DNA of 64,000 bases from an uncultured Eubacteriales bacterium. GTDB lineage: Bacteria; Bacillota; Clostridia; Christensenellales; Aristaeellaceae. Within the stretch, counting starts at the first letter, position 1. Each line of letters opens with the position of its first letter. The notes below the pieces were generated by a model. The model was not told where the DNA came from, searched no databases, and was given only the letters and a program-made list of their open reading frames with translations. A program made the translations under genes and the position numbers. This document shows positions 53,467-62,185 of the stretch, piece by piece. The stretch is taken from the NCBI GenBank assembly GCA_900315675.1, contig OMZY01000001.1, forward strand, positions 434,001-498,000, read 5' to 3'.

Positions 53467-54340
53467 TTGGGATATCCGATATGAGGTTGATGCAACGCTG
53501 CGGGAACGTATGCAGGCTGCTGCAGATCTTTGCCTGCAATGCGAACAGGTCAGAATTCCGTGCGCCGTGACAGTCTGCCTTTGCGATGATGATACCATCG
53601 CTGAAATCAACAGCCGGTACAGAGGAATAGACCGATCGACGGATGTTCTGTCATTTCCCTCTGTAAACTATCCGGAAAAACTGACAGCAGGGAGCTGTGA
53701 AATCCTGCTGAAGCAGGAATACGATGATCAGTACGACGCCGCTTTTCTCGGAGATCTGTTTATCTCCGTTCCCCATATGAAAGCCCAGGCGAGGGAATAC
53801 GGCCATACAGAAACAAGGGAAGGCGTCTATCTTCTTGTTCATGGGATCTGTCATCTGATGGGATATGATCATATTGAAGACAGTGACAAGGAAAGGATGA
53901 GGAGAATGGAGGAAAAGATACTGTCCGCGGCTTCCGTTACCCGGGAAAGCACAGAAGCTGCAGATGATCAGGAACTGCTGTCTATGGCGCGGGAAGCCAT
54001 GCTTCAGAGTTATTCGCCTTATTCTTCGTATCCTGTCGGAGCGGCGCTGCACAGCAGAGACGGACGCATATTCACGGGATGCAATGTGGAAAACGCATCT
54101 TTCGGGCTGACAAACTGCGCTGAACGGACAGCTGTTTTCAAAGCAGTCAGTGAAGGAGCACGTTCCTTTGACGTCATTGCGATAGCAGCCAGAACAAAAG
54201 CATGGCCCTGCGGTGCCTGCAGGCAGGTTCTGAATGAATTTGCTCCTGAACTGCGCGTCCTGGTGACCTGGGATGATCACGTGGAGGAAAAAACACTTGC
54301 CGAACTTCTTCCGGAAGGATTCGGACCGCATAGCATGTAA
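53441..54340 (+). CDS. Endoribonuclease YbeY fused to cytidine deaminase
   Basis: A 299-residue fusion. The first 160 or so residues are YbeY, the rRNA-maturation RNase, with the metal motif HGICHLMGYDH. After a short linker, about 175-299 is cytidine deaminase with the zinc motifs CAERTAVFKAVSEG and PCGACRQVLNEF plus VGAALHSRDGRIFTGCNVENASFG. Both sites are intact. ATG 53441 lies inside pgpH; a GTG at 53456 with GAGG upstream is an alternative. In other Firmicutes the order is phoH-pgpH-ybeY-dgkA-cdd-era, so the fusion probably arose after loss of dgkA. Confidence 0.92.
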   Translation: MRQRKVLIDWDIRYEVDATLRERMQAAADLCLQCEQVRIPCAVTVCLCDDDTIAEINSRYRGIDRSTDVLSFPSVNYPEKLTAGSCEILLKQEYDDQYDAAFLGDLFISVPHMKAQAREYGHTETREGVYLLVHGICHLMGYDHIEDSDKERMRRMEEKILSAASVTRESTEAADDQELLSMAREAMLQSYSPYSSYPVGAALHSRDGRIFTGCNVENASFGLTNCAERTAVFKAVSEGARSFDVIAIAARTKAWPCGACRQVLNEFAPELRVLVTWDDHVEEKTLAELLPEGFGPHSM

Positions 54341-54357
54341 ATGGACAGAGGTATATT

Positions 54358-55254
54358 ATGAATCAGAAAGAAAAGAAATATCATTCCGGGTTTGTTACCA
54401 TTATCGGACGGCCTAATGTGGGTAAATCCTCTCTCATGAATAAAATGATCGGGGAAAAGATTGCGATCGTATCCAGCAAGCCGCAGACTACGCGGAGCCG
54501 GATTATGGGAGTGCTTTCCGGCGATGATCATCAGATCGTCTTCCTGGATACACCCGGTATACATGATCCCAGAACGAAGCTCGGGGAATATATGATGCAT
54601 TCTGTCCGTGATGCCATGGACGGCATGGACGCTGTGCTGGTAATCTTTGATGTGACGCATATTACGGAGAATGATCTTCATATCGCGGAAGGCATGAAAG
54701 AGAAAAAGGTTCCGGTGGTTCTTGCTCTGAATAAAATCGATCTGGCCAATCCTGAACAGATTCTGGCCGCGACAGCCAAAACTGCCGAAGCCGGATTCGA
54801 CGAGATTATTCCGGTCAGCGCCAAAAACGGGGACGGTATCGATGATCTGATCAGGAGCCTGCAGAATCATCTGCCCGAGGGTCCGCAGTATTTCCCCGAT
54901 GATATGATCACTGACCAGCCGGAACGCATTCTCTGCGCGGAGATTATCCGGGAAAAGGCGCTTCGCAACCTTCGGGATGAGGTTCCGCACGGAATCGGTG
55001 TTGAAATCATGAAAATAGAAGCGCTGAGCGACAAACTCACGGAGATCAATGCCACCATCTACTGTGAGCGTTCAGCACATAAGGGTATTATTATCGGTAA
55101 AAACGGAAGCATGCTTCAGACCATCGGTACTGAAGCACGCCTTGATATTGAAAAACTGATGGATACCCATATCAATTTAAAACTGTGGGTCAAGATTCGT
55201 CCGGACTGGCGGAACAATGCCGGCGATCTGAGGAACCTGGGGTATGACATCTGA
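54358..55254 (+). CDS. era: GTPase Era
   Basis: A 298-residue GTPase that binds the 3' end of 16S rRNA during 30S assembly. G motifs: GRPNVGKSSLMNKMIG (G1), TTRSRI (G2), DTPGIHDP (G3) and NKIDLA (G4). The C-terminal KH domain includes KGIIIGKNGSMLQTIGTEARLDIEKLM. It follows ybeY/cdd by 17 nt, its normal neighbour, and converges on rlmI. Confidence 0.97.
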   Translation: MNQKEKKYHSGFVTIIGRPNVGKSSLMNKMIGEKIAIVSSKPQTTRSRIMGVLSGDDHQIVFLDTPGIHDPRTKLGEYMMHSVRDAMDGMDAVLVIFDVTHITENDLHIAEGMKEKKVPVVLALNKIDLANPEQILAATAKTAEAGFDEIIPVSAKNGDGIDDLIRSLQNHLPEGPQYFPDDMITDQPERILCAEIIREKALRNLRDEVPHGIGVEIMKIEALSDKLTEINATIYCERSAHKGIIIGKNGSMLQTIGTEARLDIEKLMDTHINLKLWVKIRPDWRNNAGDLRNLGYDI

Positions 55255-55281
55255 TCATCCTGTATATAACGGCATGATATT

Positions 55282-56460
55282 TCATCTGAAAATCTGATAG
55301 ATACCGCATTTCAGGTATTCGGTTTCCCGGGCATAGGGAAGAATCGGATGGTCTTTTCCCTGTGTGCGGAATTCAACCTGCCTGAGCAAAACCCGGGCGT
55401 CTTTTGCAGCGTCAAGTACCATGGATCTGAACATTTCAGGCAGAACATGCTGACTGCAGGAACATGTAATCAGATATCCTCCGTTACGGACCATTTTCAT
55501 GGCCCGGAGGTTGATTTCCTTATATCCTCTCAAAGCGCTGTCCACAGCGTTTCGGGACTTTGTAAAGGCCGGGGGATCCAGAATAATCACATCATAATGT
55601 TCGCCCTTCCGGCTCTGTTCAGAAAGAAGATCAAACGCATTGGCGGCCACAAAATGAACCCTGTCCTCCAGATGATTCAGTACTGCGTTTTCGGTCGCAC
55701 ATTCGCAGGCGTACTCGCTGATGTCCACGCCTGTTACATCTGCCGCGCCGTAATGTCCCGCATGCAGCGCAAAGGATCCTGTGTGAGTAAAACAATCCAG
55801 CACTTTCTGCCCATTCACAAAGGGAGCGATCGCCGCACGGTTCTCCTTCTGATCCAGGAAGAATCCTGTTTTCTGTCCTTCCTTTACGTCAACCCAGAAG
55901 CTGACGCCGTTTTCAGTCATCTGCACTCGGTCAGGCACCTCTCCGTAGAGCAGCCCGGTGCACATTTCCAGCCCTTCCAGACGACGGACAGGTACATCGT
56001 TCCGTTCCCAGATCCCCCTCGGATGCATTTCACTGACCAGGGCATCCACAATATCTTTCTTAAAACATTCCATGCCCAGTGCCAGACACTGGAGAACCAG
56101 AACATCATCAAAAGCATCCACAATCAGCGCGGGAAGCCTGTCGCTTTCCGCAAAGACAAGACGGCAGCTTCTCAGGTCCGCAAAGGTTCTACGGTACTCA
56201 ACCGCCTCATGGATTCTGCGGAAAATCAAATCCCGGTCTACCGGCTCTTCCTCCTGATAGGTCATAATTCTCAGGGCAATCTGACTGTTGGGATTATAAT
56301 ATCCTTTTGCCAGGAACTTTCCTCTGGAACTGTAGATGCTTACAATATCCCCGGGAAGGCATCCGTTCAGTTCCTTGTCAATATCGCTTCTGAAAATCCA
56401 GGGATGAAGTGTATAAACCCTTTTTTCTTTTCCGGGTTTCAGTTGGATTGCAGGTGTCAT
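55282..56460 (-). CDS. rlmI: Class I rRNA large-subunit methyltransferase RlmI family
   Basis: A 392-residue RNA cytosine-5-type methyltransferase of the RlmI family. The N-terminal PUA domain (about 1-75) starts RVYTLHPWIFRSDI. EGQKTGFFLDQKENR and VLDCFTHTGSFALHAG (SAM site) follow, then ILDPPAFTKSR and a Cys motif TCSCSQHV at the active site. E. coli RlmI makes m5C1962 in 23S rRNA. A GNAT gene lies 2 nt upstream on the same strand, so the two form an operon. Confidence 0.92.
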   Translation of the reverse strand: MTPAIQLKPGKEKRVYTLHPWIFRSDIDKELNGCLPGDIVSIYSSRGKFLAKGYYNPNSQIALRIMTYQEEEPVDRDLIFRRIHEAVEYRRTFADLRSCRLVFAESDRLPALIVDAFDDVLVLQCLALGMECFKKDIVDALVSEMHPRGIWERNDVPVRRLEGLEMCTGLLYGEVPDRVQMTENGVSFWVDVKEGQKTGFFLDQKENRAAIAPFVNGQKVLDCFTHTGSFALHAGHYGAADVTGVDISEYACECATENAVLNHLEDRVHFVAANAFDLLSEQSRKGEHYDVIILDPPAFTKSRNAVDSALRGYKEINLRAMKMVRNGGYLITCSCSQHVLPEMFRSMVLDAAKDARVLLRQVEFRTQGKDHPILPYARETEYLKCGIYQIFR

Positions 56461-56462
56461 GA

Positions 56463-56966
56463 TTATTCAACCTCCGACAGATTAATGTGGTATACAAGCC
56501 TGTCTTCCTTTGTTCCGTCCGCCAGCTCAAAGGATGCAGGAATCCTTTCCATCAAAGTGAATCCCAGTTTTTCAAATACATGAATCATTCTTTTGTTGCG
56601 GCCCATGGTATCGCCGATAAGGTATTTCATGCCGTACTGATCCCTTGCGAGTTTCATTCCTTGCCGTATTGCTTCCGTACCGATTCCCTGATTCTTGCAT
56701 TTGTCATTCTGAAGGATAATGCCGAATTCACAGCTGCGTTTTTCAGGATCCATTCTTTTCAGCTGAAACGAGCCGACCGGTATATTGTCAGAGAATATAC
56801 CCATATGAACATAATCGGATCGGAAACCGCCGTGATTATACAGATAGGACCTGGATACCTGTTCCCGGTTATAATGAAAAGGCGAAGGATCCATCAGCGG
56901 ATCAGACACATAACCCTTGAAGAACTGATGGTATTCCTCTTCAGAGAAGGTGCGCATTTCAATCAT
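56463..56966 (-). CDS. GNAT-family N-acetyltransferase
   Basis: A 167-residue acetyltransferase of the GNAT fold. The acetyl-CoA loop is in CKNQGIGTEAIRQGMKLA, preceded by CEFGIILQND and followed by NKRMIHVFEKLGFTLMER. The substrate cannot be named. ATG at 56966 is chosen because AAGGAAGG lies upstream and the fold starts there. It ends 2 nt before rlmI. The divergent small Cys-rich gene is about 65 bp away. Confidence 0.85.
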   Translation of the reverse strand: MIEMRTFSEEEYHQFFKGYVSDPLMDPSPFHYNREQVSRSYLYNHGGFRSDYVHMGIFSDNIPVGSFQLKRMDPEKRSCEFGIILQNDKCKNQGIGTEAIRQGMKLARDQYGMKYLIGDTMGRNKRMIHVFEKLGFTLMERIPASFELADGTKEDRLVYHINLSEVE

Positions 56967-57030
56967 GGATAAACTTGACCTTCCTTTCAGGCACAATGTA
57001 TAATACAAAAAACGGGAGGTGCTCCGGACG

Positions 57031-57228
57031 ATGGCTGTACACAAGCAGTGTGTTCTGTATGACAGGGAATGTATTGGCTGCGGTGAATGTGACCGCTGTG
57101 ATCTCGATCCGGACAAGATCTGTGACAACTGCATGAAATGCGTCAACGGAGATGCGGAATATCGCGGAATCAATATTGACGGCATTATTCTTGATCAGGA
57201 AAAGGATACGGGAAAAGACTTTTCATGA
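57031..57228 (+). CDS. Small Cys-rich protein with eight cysteines
   Basis: A 65-residue protein I do not recognise by name. Cysteines lie at 7, 14, 17, 20, 23, 31, 34 and 37, giving CxxCxxCxxC then CxxCxxC, a pattern that could bind iron-sulphur clusters or zinc. The C-terminal third is acidic and Cys-free. GGGAGGTG precedes the ATG at 57031, so it is likely a real gene despite its size. It is followed 74 nt later by the beta-CASP hydrolase gene on the same strand. Confidence 0.8.
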   Translation: MAVHKQCVLYDRECIGCGECDRCDLDPDKICDNCMKCVNGDAEYRGINIDGIILDQEKDTGKDFS

Positions 57229-57302
57229 GATCATGAATAAGCTCATTTATTATATCGGTGGTCTTATCTTTTTGCAAATAGTATAGAAAGGCTTTAACAG
57301 CA

Positions 57303-58913
57303 ATGAAAATCACATTTATCGGTGCGGCTCATCAGGTAACAGGAAGCTGTACGCTGGTGGAATGGCTGGATGATCGTTTTTTCCTTGTGGACTACGGAAT
57401 GGAACAGGGTGAAAATGATTTTGTAATGGCGGAACTGCCTGTGGCGGCGTCCAAAATCGAATATGTTTTTCTGACGCATGCCCATATTGATCATTCCGGT
57501 ATGCTTCCTTTGCTCTATAAAAACGGATTCAGAGGCACAGTTTACGCCACAGCTGAAACAGAAAACCTGTGTTCCATCATGCTTGCTGACAGCGCTCATA
57601 TACAGGAGACAGACGCTGCCTACGAAACCAAGAAGAACCTCCGTCACAGCGGTGAAGTGGTTGAACCGCTTTATACTGCGGAAGACGCCGCGCAAACCAT
57701 GGATTTGTTCAAACCCTGTGATTACGGTGAAATATATATGGTGGATGAGGGCCTTTCCGTCAGGTTTACAGACGCAGGACATCTGCTGGGTTCATCCTTT
57801 ATCGAATTGTATCTGGAGGATCAGGGGCAGACGCGGAAGCTGGTTTGCTCCGGTGATGTGGGGAACCTGAATCAGCCGATTATCAATGATCCCCAGGCGG
57901 TCAGGGAAGCTGACTATCTACTGATTGAATCAACGTACGGAACCCGCCTGCATGATTCTGTCAATCCGCCTGTACCAGCTCTGACAGAGATCCTGAGGCA
58001 AACCTTCAGCAGGGGAGGCAGCGTGATCATACCGTCTTTCGCGGTAGGCCGCACACAGGAGCTTCTCTATTTCTTCCGTGAAATCAAGCAAAAGCATTTA
58101 CTGCCGGAATATGAAAACTTTCCTGTCTATGTGGACAGTCCTCTGGCCAATGAAGCCACGGCTGTTTTCCTGCAGTGCAATCAGGTTTGCCTCGATCCGC
58201 AAACCAGGGAAATTATGGCGGAAGGACAGAATCCAATCTGGTTTGACGGATTGTATACAACAGTTTCCTCTGATGAATCCAAGGCACTGAATACTGATAA
58301 AACCTGTAAAGTGATTATTTCATCCGGAGGAATGTGTGAGGGAGGACGGATCCGCCACCATCTGAAGCATAATCTGTGGGACAGCAAAAACACTATATTA
58401 TTTGTCGGTTATCAGGCAAACGGTACCCTGGGCAGAATTATCTATGACGGCGCCAGATCGGTCAGGATACTGGGTGAAGAAATCGATGTTAAAGCACAGG
58501 TTGCTTTACTCCAGGGTATTTCCGGACATGCTGACCGGGACGGCCTGCTCAGCTGGGTGAATGCTTTTGAGAAGAAACCTTCCTATATATTTGTAAATCA
58601 CGGCGATGATCTTTCCTGTACCGGATTTGCTGAAACACTGAATACTATTCCCGGGATTCAGGCGTCGGCACCTTATTCCGGATCGGAATTTGATCTGCTC
58701 AAAGGGGAATGGATCAGGCTGACGGAACCGGTCATCAAAAAGAAACCGTCCGGATCTGCAATCCGCACGGAGTCCGGTGAAAAGAAGGAAAAAGCCTATG
58801 ATGAATTGCTGCAGGCTGTTCATGCGCTGCAGCTATACGCTGAAAACATGAAAGAACATGCCAACGGTGAAGTCCGGCAGCTGACAAACCGGATTCTTGA
58901 TCTGATCAGATAA
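57303..58913 (+). CDS. Beta-CASP metallo-beta-lactamase-fold RNA hydrolase
   Basis: A 536-residue MBL-fold hydrolase of the beta-CASP (CPSF73-like) group, probably an RNase. The zinc motifs are THAHIDHSGMLPLL, FTDAGHLLGSS and CSGDVGNL. The beta-CASP insert includes LLIESTYGTR, VIIPSFAVGRTQELLYF and SSGGMCEGGRIRHHL. The C-terminal motif GISGHADRDGLLSWV closes the site. A coiled, charged tail (about 475-536) follows. Substrate RNA unknown; it is distinct from RNase J, which lacks this motif spacing. Confidence 0.9.
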   Translation: MKITFIGAAHQVTGSCTLVEWLDDRFFLVDYGMEQGENDFVMAELPVAASKIEYVFLTHAHIDHSGMLPLLYKNGFRGTVYATAETENLCSIMLADSAHIQETDAAYETKKNLRHSGEVVEPLYTAEDAAQTMDLFKPCDYGEIYMVDEGLSVRFTDAGHLLGSSFIELYLEDQGQTRKLVCSGDVGNLNQPIINDPQAVREADYLLIESTYGTRLHDSVNPPVPALTEILRQTFSRGGSVIIPSFAVGRTQELLYFFREIKQKHLLPEYENFPVYVDSPLANEATAVFLQCNQVCLDPQTREIMAEGQNPIWFDGLYTTVSSDESKALNTDKTCKVIISSGGMCEGGRIRHHLKHNLWDSKNTILFVGYQANGTLGRIIYDGARSVRILGEEIDVKAQVALLQGISGHADRDGLLSWVNAFEKKPSYIFVNHGDDLSCTGFAETLNTIPGIQASAPYSGSEFDLLKGEWIRLTEPVIKKKPSGSAIRTESGEKKEKAYDELLQAVHALQLYAENMKEHANGEVRQLTNRILDLIR

Positions 58914-58919
58914 TCAGTT

Positions 58920-60020
58920 TTATTCCTTGCGAAAATCCGGATCACCCGGAAGATGTACATGTTCCGCGGCCATACGGCGACGCGCGTCCGTCATATCCGC
59001 GTAATGCTTTCTTGTGGTGTCAACAGAGGTATGACCGAGCACATCTGCAACAAGATAAATATCGCCGGTTTCATTGTACAGGTTTGTAGCATAAGTACTT
59101 CTGAGTTTATGCGGACTGATCCTTGTTTTCAGCGGCGCAGCCACGGATGCGTATTTTTTTACCAGATTCTGAACAGCGCGCTGCGTGATTCTTTTGCGCT
59201 GCAGACTGAGAAACAAAGCGTCTTCATGACCTTCCACCGCTTCCATACCAGAACGTTCCTGCATATAATCCGCCAGGGCTTCAGCCACTTCAGGGGGGAA
59301 GTACAGAACCACCTGATTGCCGCCTTTCCGGGTAACAATAAAGGCGTTGTTTTCCAGATCCACATCGCCGATATTGATCCCGACGCATTCGCTGACGCGG
59401 ATGCCTGTTCCTAAAAACAGCGATAAAATGGCAAAATCCCTGCGGGCTGTGATTTTCTGGAATTTCTGCTGATGTTCCGTCAGCTGGTCACCGCTCTGCG
59501 CCAGTTCCAGCATCCGGGACATTTCATCCTTTGAGAGACGGATAATCGGCTTTTCATGGATCTTGGGGAGGGGAACAAGCTCTGTGACATTGGAAGAAAT
59601 GCGCTGATTTTTAAACAGATAATCATAAAAAGACCGGATGGAACATAATTTACGCTTGATGGAAAGCTCGTGATTTACATATACTTTGTTAGGTACCGAA
59701 GCATCATCCGTATTCTTGAAATAGTAGGTGAGGTATTCGGTGTAGGCGACAATATCCGTCCGGTCCAGTTTTTCAAGATCGCTGTCATCCATCAGCCGGA
59801 GAGGTTTCTCGGAGAAATGAATGCGTTCATTGTGTAAAAAGGTAAAAAATGTGTTCAGATCAATGGCATAGGCCAGCCTGGTCAGCGTGCTGGTTGATAT
59901 GGCAATCGAACGGAGAAAGTCTCCGCAGGACTGAGGGAGTTCACGGGCGATATCTCGAATCTGGAGAATACGTTTGGCGTCCATTTCTTCTCTGTAACGG
60001 TTTACACGCTGTTCAGCCAT
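58920..60020 (-). CDS. XerS-like tyrosine recombinase
   Basis: A 366-residue tyrosine site-specific recombinase. The N-terminal SAM-like core-binding domain is at about 30-155. The catalytic residues are all present: Arg in GTGIRVSECVG, Lys in RKGGNQ, HKLRS, GHTSVDTTRKHY with the nucleophile Tyr. Its length and single-enzyme style are closer to XerS/XerA than to the shorter XerC or XerD, but I cannot prove the subgroup. A 28-bp dif-like palindrome lies 56-83 bp upstream, matching the xerS/dif(SL) arrangement of streptococci. Likely function: resolution of chromosome dimers. Confidence 0.85.
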   Translation of the reverse strand: MAEQRVNRYREEMDAKRILQIRDIARELPQSCGDFLRSIAISTSTLTRLAYAIDLNTFFTFLHNERIHFSEKPLRLMDDSDLEKLDRTDIVAYTEYLTYYFKNTDDASVPNKVYVNHELSIKRKLCSIRSFYDYLFKNQRISSNVTELVPLPKIHEKPIIRLSKDEMSRMLELAQSGDQLTEHQQKFQKITARRDFAILSLFLGTGIRVSECVGINIGDVDLENNAFIVTRKGGNQVVLYFPPEVAEALADYMQERSGMEAVEGHEDALFLSLQRKRITQRAVQNLVKKYASVAAPLKTRISPHKLRSTYATNLYNETGDIYLVADVLGHTSVDTTRKHYADMTDARRRMAAEHVHLPGDPDFRKE

Positions 60021-60075
60021 CAGAAAACCCTCCTGATCAGAATTCCGGAAATATCCTTGTTTATTTCGGCCAATC

Positions 60076-60103
60076 TATTCGTAAAACTGTGGTTTAGCGA
60101 ATA
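60076..60103. other. dif-like palindromic site upstream of the recombinase gene
   Basis: Two 11-bp arms, TATTCGTAAAA and TTTAGCGAATA, flank a 6-bp centre CTGTGG. The arms are inverted repeats matching at 9 of 11 positions. This 11-6-11 layout is that of Xer dif sites. It lies in the leader of the XerS-like gene, downstream of the predicted transcription start. An operator role is the alternative. Confidence 0.55.
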
Positions 60104-60120
60104 ATTATATATCTGTGTCT

Positions 60121-60149
60121 ATCTTATCACCCGGCCCGGTTTCTGTCAA
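60121..60149 (-). promoter_or_regulatory. Promoter of XerS-like recombinase gene
   Basis: Minus-strand TTGACA and TAAGAT separated by 17 bp, with about 95 nt of leader before the start codon that contains the dif-like palindrome. Confidence 0.75.
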
Positions 60150-60226
60150 TCCATGATGCGCCTCTGTATCACTCTGTTTCCTTTTATATTTTTATACCGT
60201 TTCGTTTCTTTCAGAATAAAAGCAAA

Positions 60227-60775
60227 TCATTCTTCCTTCCCTTTCAGCTGAACGGTCTGGAACGGATGACCCGTTGCCGGCAGAAAACGTTCTGTCAGAT
60301 CTTTCGTTTTCAGTTTCAGGCTGGAAGTGCTGACACAGGGATGACATCCGATAAATTCATCCTTCAGAACATCTTCATCGATCAGCAGACAGACGTCGTT
60401 TCCCCTGTCGTTCATCAGTCCCATGACGCTGACAGCACCTGGCTCAGTATCCAGATAGCGCAGCAGGTATTCAGGCTCCGCAAAGGAAAGTCTGGAGGAA
60501 TGGATCTGTGCGGAGAGTTCCTTTGTCCTGAACGCTTTTCTGCCGGGCATCATCAGAAGATAGAAAGCTGTTTTCTGCCGGTTGCAGAGAAAGAGATTCT
60601 TGCAGATTTCCACGTTCAGAACGGAATCGATTCTGTAGCAGGCCACCATATGATCTGCGGGTTCATGATCCGTTCTCTGATATGAAATTCCAAGCTTGTC
60701 CAGAAGATCATAAGTACGTATTTCCCTTTCAAGCCTGCCTGTTTCCACAGCCGGCCTTCCGTCATAAACATTCAT
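60227..60775 (-). CDS. Prolyl-tRNA editing protein (ProX/YbaK family)
   Basis: A 182-residue stand-alone editing domain of the YbaK/ProX superfamily, which hydrolyses mischarged Ala-tRNA-Pro. Visible: YDLLDKLGISYQRTDHEPA at the start, KNLFLCNRQKTAFYLLMMPG with the lysine needed for activity, GAVSVMGLMNDRGNDVCLLID and GCHPCVSTSSLKLKT, the pattern of ProXp-ala/PrdX. ATG at 60775 is better spaced from AGAGGA than the ATG at 60784. Last gene of proC-rnhA-proX. Confidence 0.9.
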   Translation of the reverse strand: MNVYDGRPAVETGRLEREIRTYDLLDKLGISYQRTDHEPADHMVACYRIDSVLNVEICKNLFLCNRQKTAFYLLMMPGRKAFRTKELSAQIHSSRLSFAEPEYLLRYLDTEPGAVSVMGLMNDRGNDVCLLIDEDVLKDEFIGCHPCVSTSSLKLKTKDLTERFLPATGHPFQTVQLKGKEE

Positions 60776-60814
60776 GTTGATCATTCCTCTGTACTGAAAA
60801 GACAGGCCGGACGG

Positions 60815-61294
60815 TTATTCACCATCCGGCTTCTCTGTATTGATTCTGCGGTACTCGTCAATGGCAGCCCGGGCAAGCTCGTCGCACCGGTTGTTTTCAG
60901 GATGGTCAGAATGTCCTTTGACCTTGATAAATGTCACCTGATGTTTCTTTGTCTGTGCGGACAGAATGAACCATAAATCCTGGTTTTCTACTTTTGCGCC
61001 GCTGCTGTTTTTCCAGCCGTTTTTCTTCCAGTTATCCAGCCAGTGGTCATTGAACGCCTGAACCAGATAATTGCTGTCAGAATACAGATTGACAATGCAG
61101 GGCTCCTTCAGTGCACCCAAGCCGCTGATCGCTGCAAACAGTTCCATACGGTTATTCGTGGTTCCGGCCATGAATCCGCTCAGTTCCTTACGGTGCGGAC
61201 CGAATTCAAGTATGGCAGCCCATCCGCCCGGTCCGGGATTGCCGCTGCAGGCACCGTCAGTATAGATATTGACCCTTTTCCTGTTATCTTCCAT
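60815..61294 (-). CDS. rnhA: Ribonuclease HI
   Basis: A 159-residue RNase HI that cuts RNA in RNA-DNA hybrids. The acidic catalytic residues are visible in IYTDGACSGNPGPGGW, NNRMELFA, LYSDSNYLVQAF and CDELARAA, and the basic handle region WKKNGWKNSSGAKV is present. It lies 18 nt downstream of proC on the same strand. Confidence 0.95.
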   Translation of the reverse strand: MEDNRKRVNIYTDGACSGNPGPGGWAAILEFGPHRKELSGFMAGTTNNRMELFAAISGLGALKEPCIVNLYSDSNYLVQAFNDHWLDNWKKNGWKNSSGAKVENQDLWFILSAQTKKHQVTFIKVKGHSDHPENNRCDELARAAIDEYRRINTEKPDGE

Positions 61295-61312
61295 CTGGAC
61301 TGATCCTCTTGT

Positions 61313-62125
61313 TTATTCCTTTGACAGTTCACGGCTCTTGCGAGCGCATGCATCCATAGCGTCCATAATCGCAGCGCGGAATCCTTTCCGTTCCAGTTCC
61401 TCCACCGCTTCGATCGTCGTTCCTCCCGGTGAACACACAGCGTCTTTCAGCGCCGCGGGATGCGTGCCGGAGGACAGTACCATCAGCGCGCTGCCCAGAA
61501 CGCTCTGTGCGGCCATTTCATAGGCATAAACACGCGGAATTCCCTCTTTGACAGCGGCATCAGCCATGGCTTCAATCATCATGTACACATAAGCGGGACT
61601 GCTTCCGCTGACCGCAACAACACCGTCAAAAAGCCGTTCGGGAAGTACTTTTGTTTTCCCGATAGAATCAAATATCCCTTTGGCATAGTTGAAATCTTCC
61701 TTGGAGAAGGTGGTGTTGTCGCACAGGGCGGTCATTCCTTCCCCGACCAGCGCGGGAGTGTTGGGCATTACGCGCAGATAAGTGGCGGATGTACCGTACA
61801 GAGCGTTTTCAAGCATGTTCACGGTCCAGCCTGCCGCAATGCTGAGGACTGCCTTCCCGTTCAGGGCGGAGTGGATTTCCCCGATCACATCCTTCACATA
61901 AATCGGTTTGACAGCCAGAATGATCAGATCGGCTTTTTCAGCGACTTCCAGGCAGTCGCGGGCAAGCTGGATTCCGGGAATATCCTCTTCCAGCTCATTC
62001 ATCCGGCGGGAACTGGCGTCAAAAGCGATAATCTGGGAAGCCTTGACATAGGATGCGTCCACAATTCCGCGCAAAATTGCGGAACCCATATTTCCTGTTC
62101 CGATCATTCCGATGGTGTTAATCAT
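61313..62125 (-). CDS. proC: Pyrroline-5-carboxylate reductase ProC
   Basis: Reduces pyrroline-5-carboxylate to proline, the last step of proline synthesis. The Rossmann motif IGMIGTGNMGSAILRG is at the N-terminus, with LAVKP, AGWTVNML, MPNTPALVGEGMTAL and the C-terminal PGGTTIEAVEELE, all diagnostic. ATG at 62125 has GGGAGGG upstream; the frame continues further without support. ProA is encoded at 9-10 kb but ProB is absent from the window. Confidence 0.95.
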   Translation of the reverse strand: MINTIGMIGTGNMGSAILRGIVDASYVKASQIIAFDASSRRMNELEEDIPGIQLARDCLEVAEKADLIILAVKPIYVKDVIGEIHSALNGKAVLSIAAGWTVNMLENALYGTSATYLRVMPNTPALVGEGMTALCDNTTFSKEDFNYAKGIFDSIGKTKVLPERLFDGVVAVSGSSPAYVYMMIEAMADAAVKEGIPRVYAYEMAAQSVLGSALMVLSSGTHPAALKDAVCSPGGTTIEAVEELERKGFRAAIMDAMDACARKSRELSKE

Positions 62126-62156
62126 ATCCAACGACCCTCCCTGGCGGTTTTTATGG

Positions 62157-62185
62157 ATTATAACACGAAAAAAGCCGCCTGCAAA
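62157..62185 (-). promoter_or_regulatory. Promoter of proC-rnhA-proX
   Basis: Minus-strand TTTGCA and a perfect TATAAT separated by 17 bp. The -35 box lies in the loop of the hslU terminator. Confidence 0.55.

Noticed and set aside
60076-60103. LexA/SOS box reading of the palindrome upstream of the recombinase
   Set aside because: The Firmicute SOS box is CGAAC-N4-GTTCG; the arms here lack GAAC/GTTC at that spacing, and the 11-6-11 layout fits a Xer site better.
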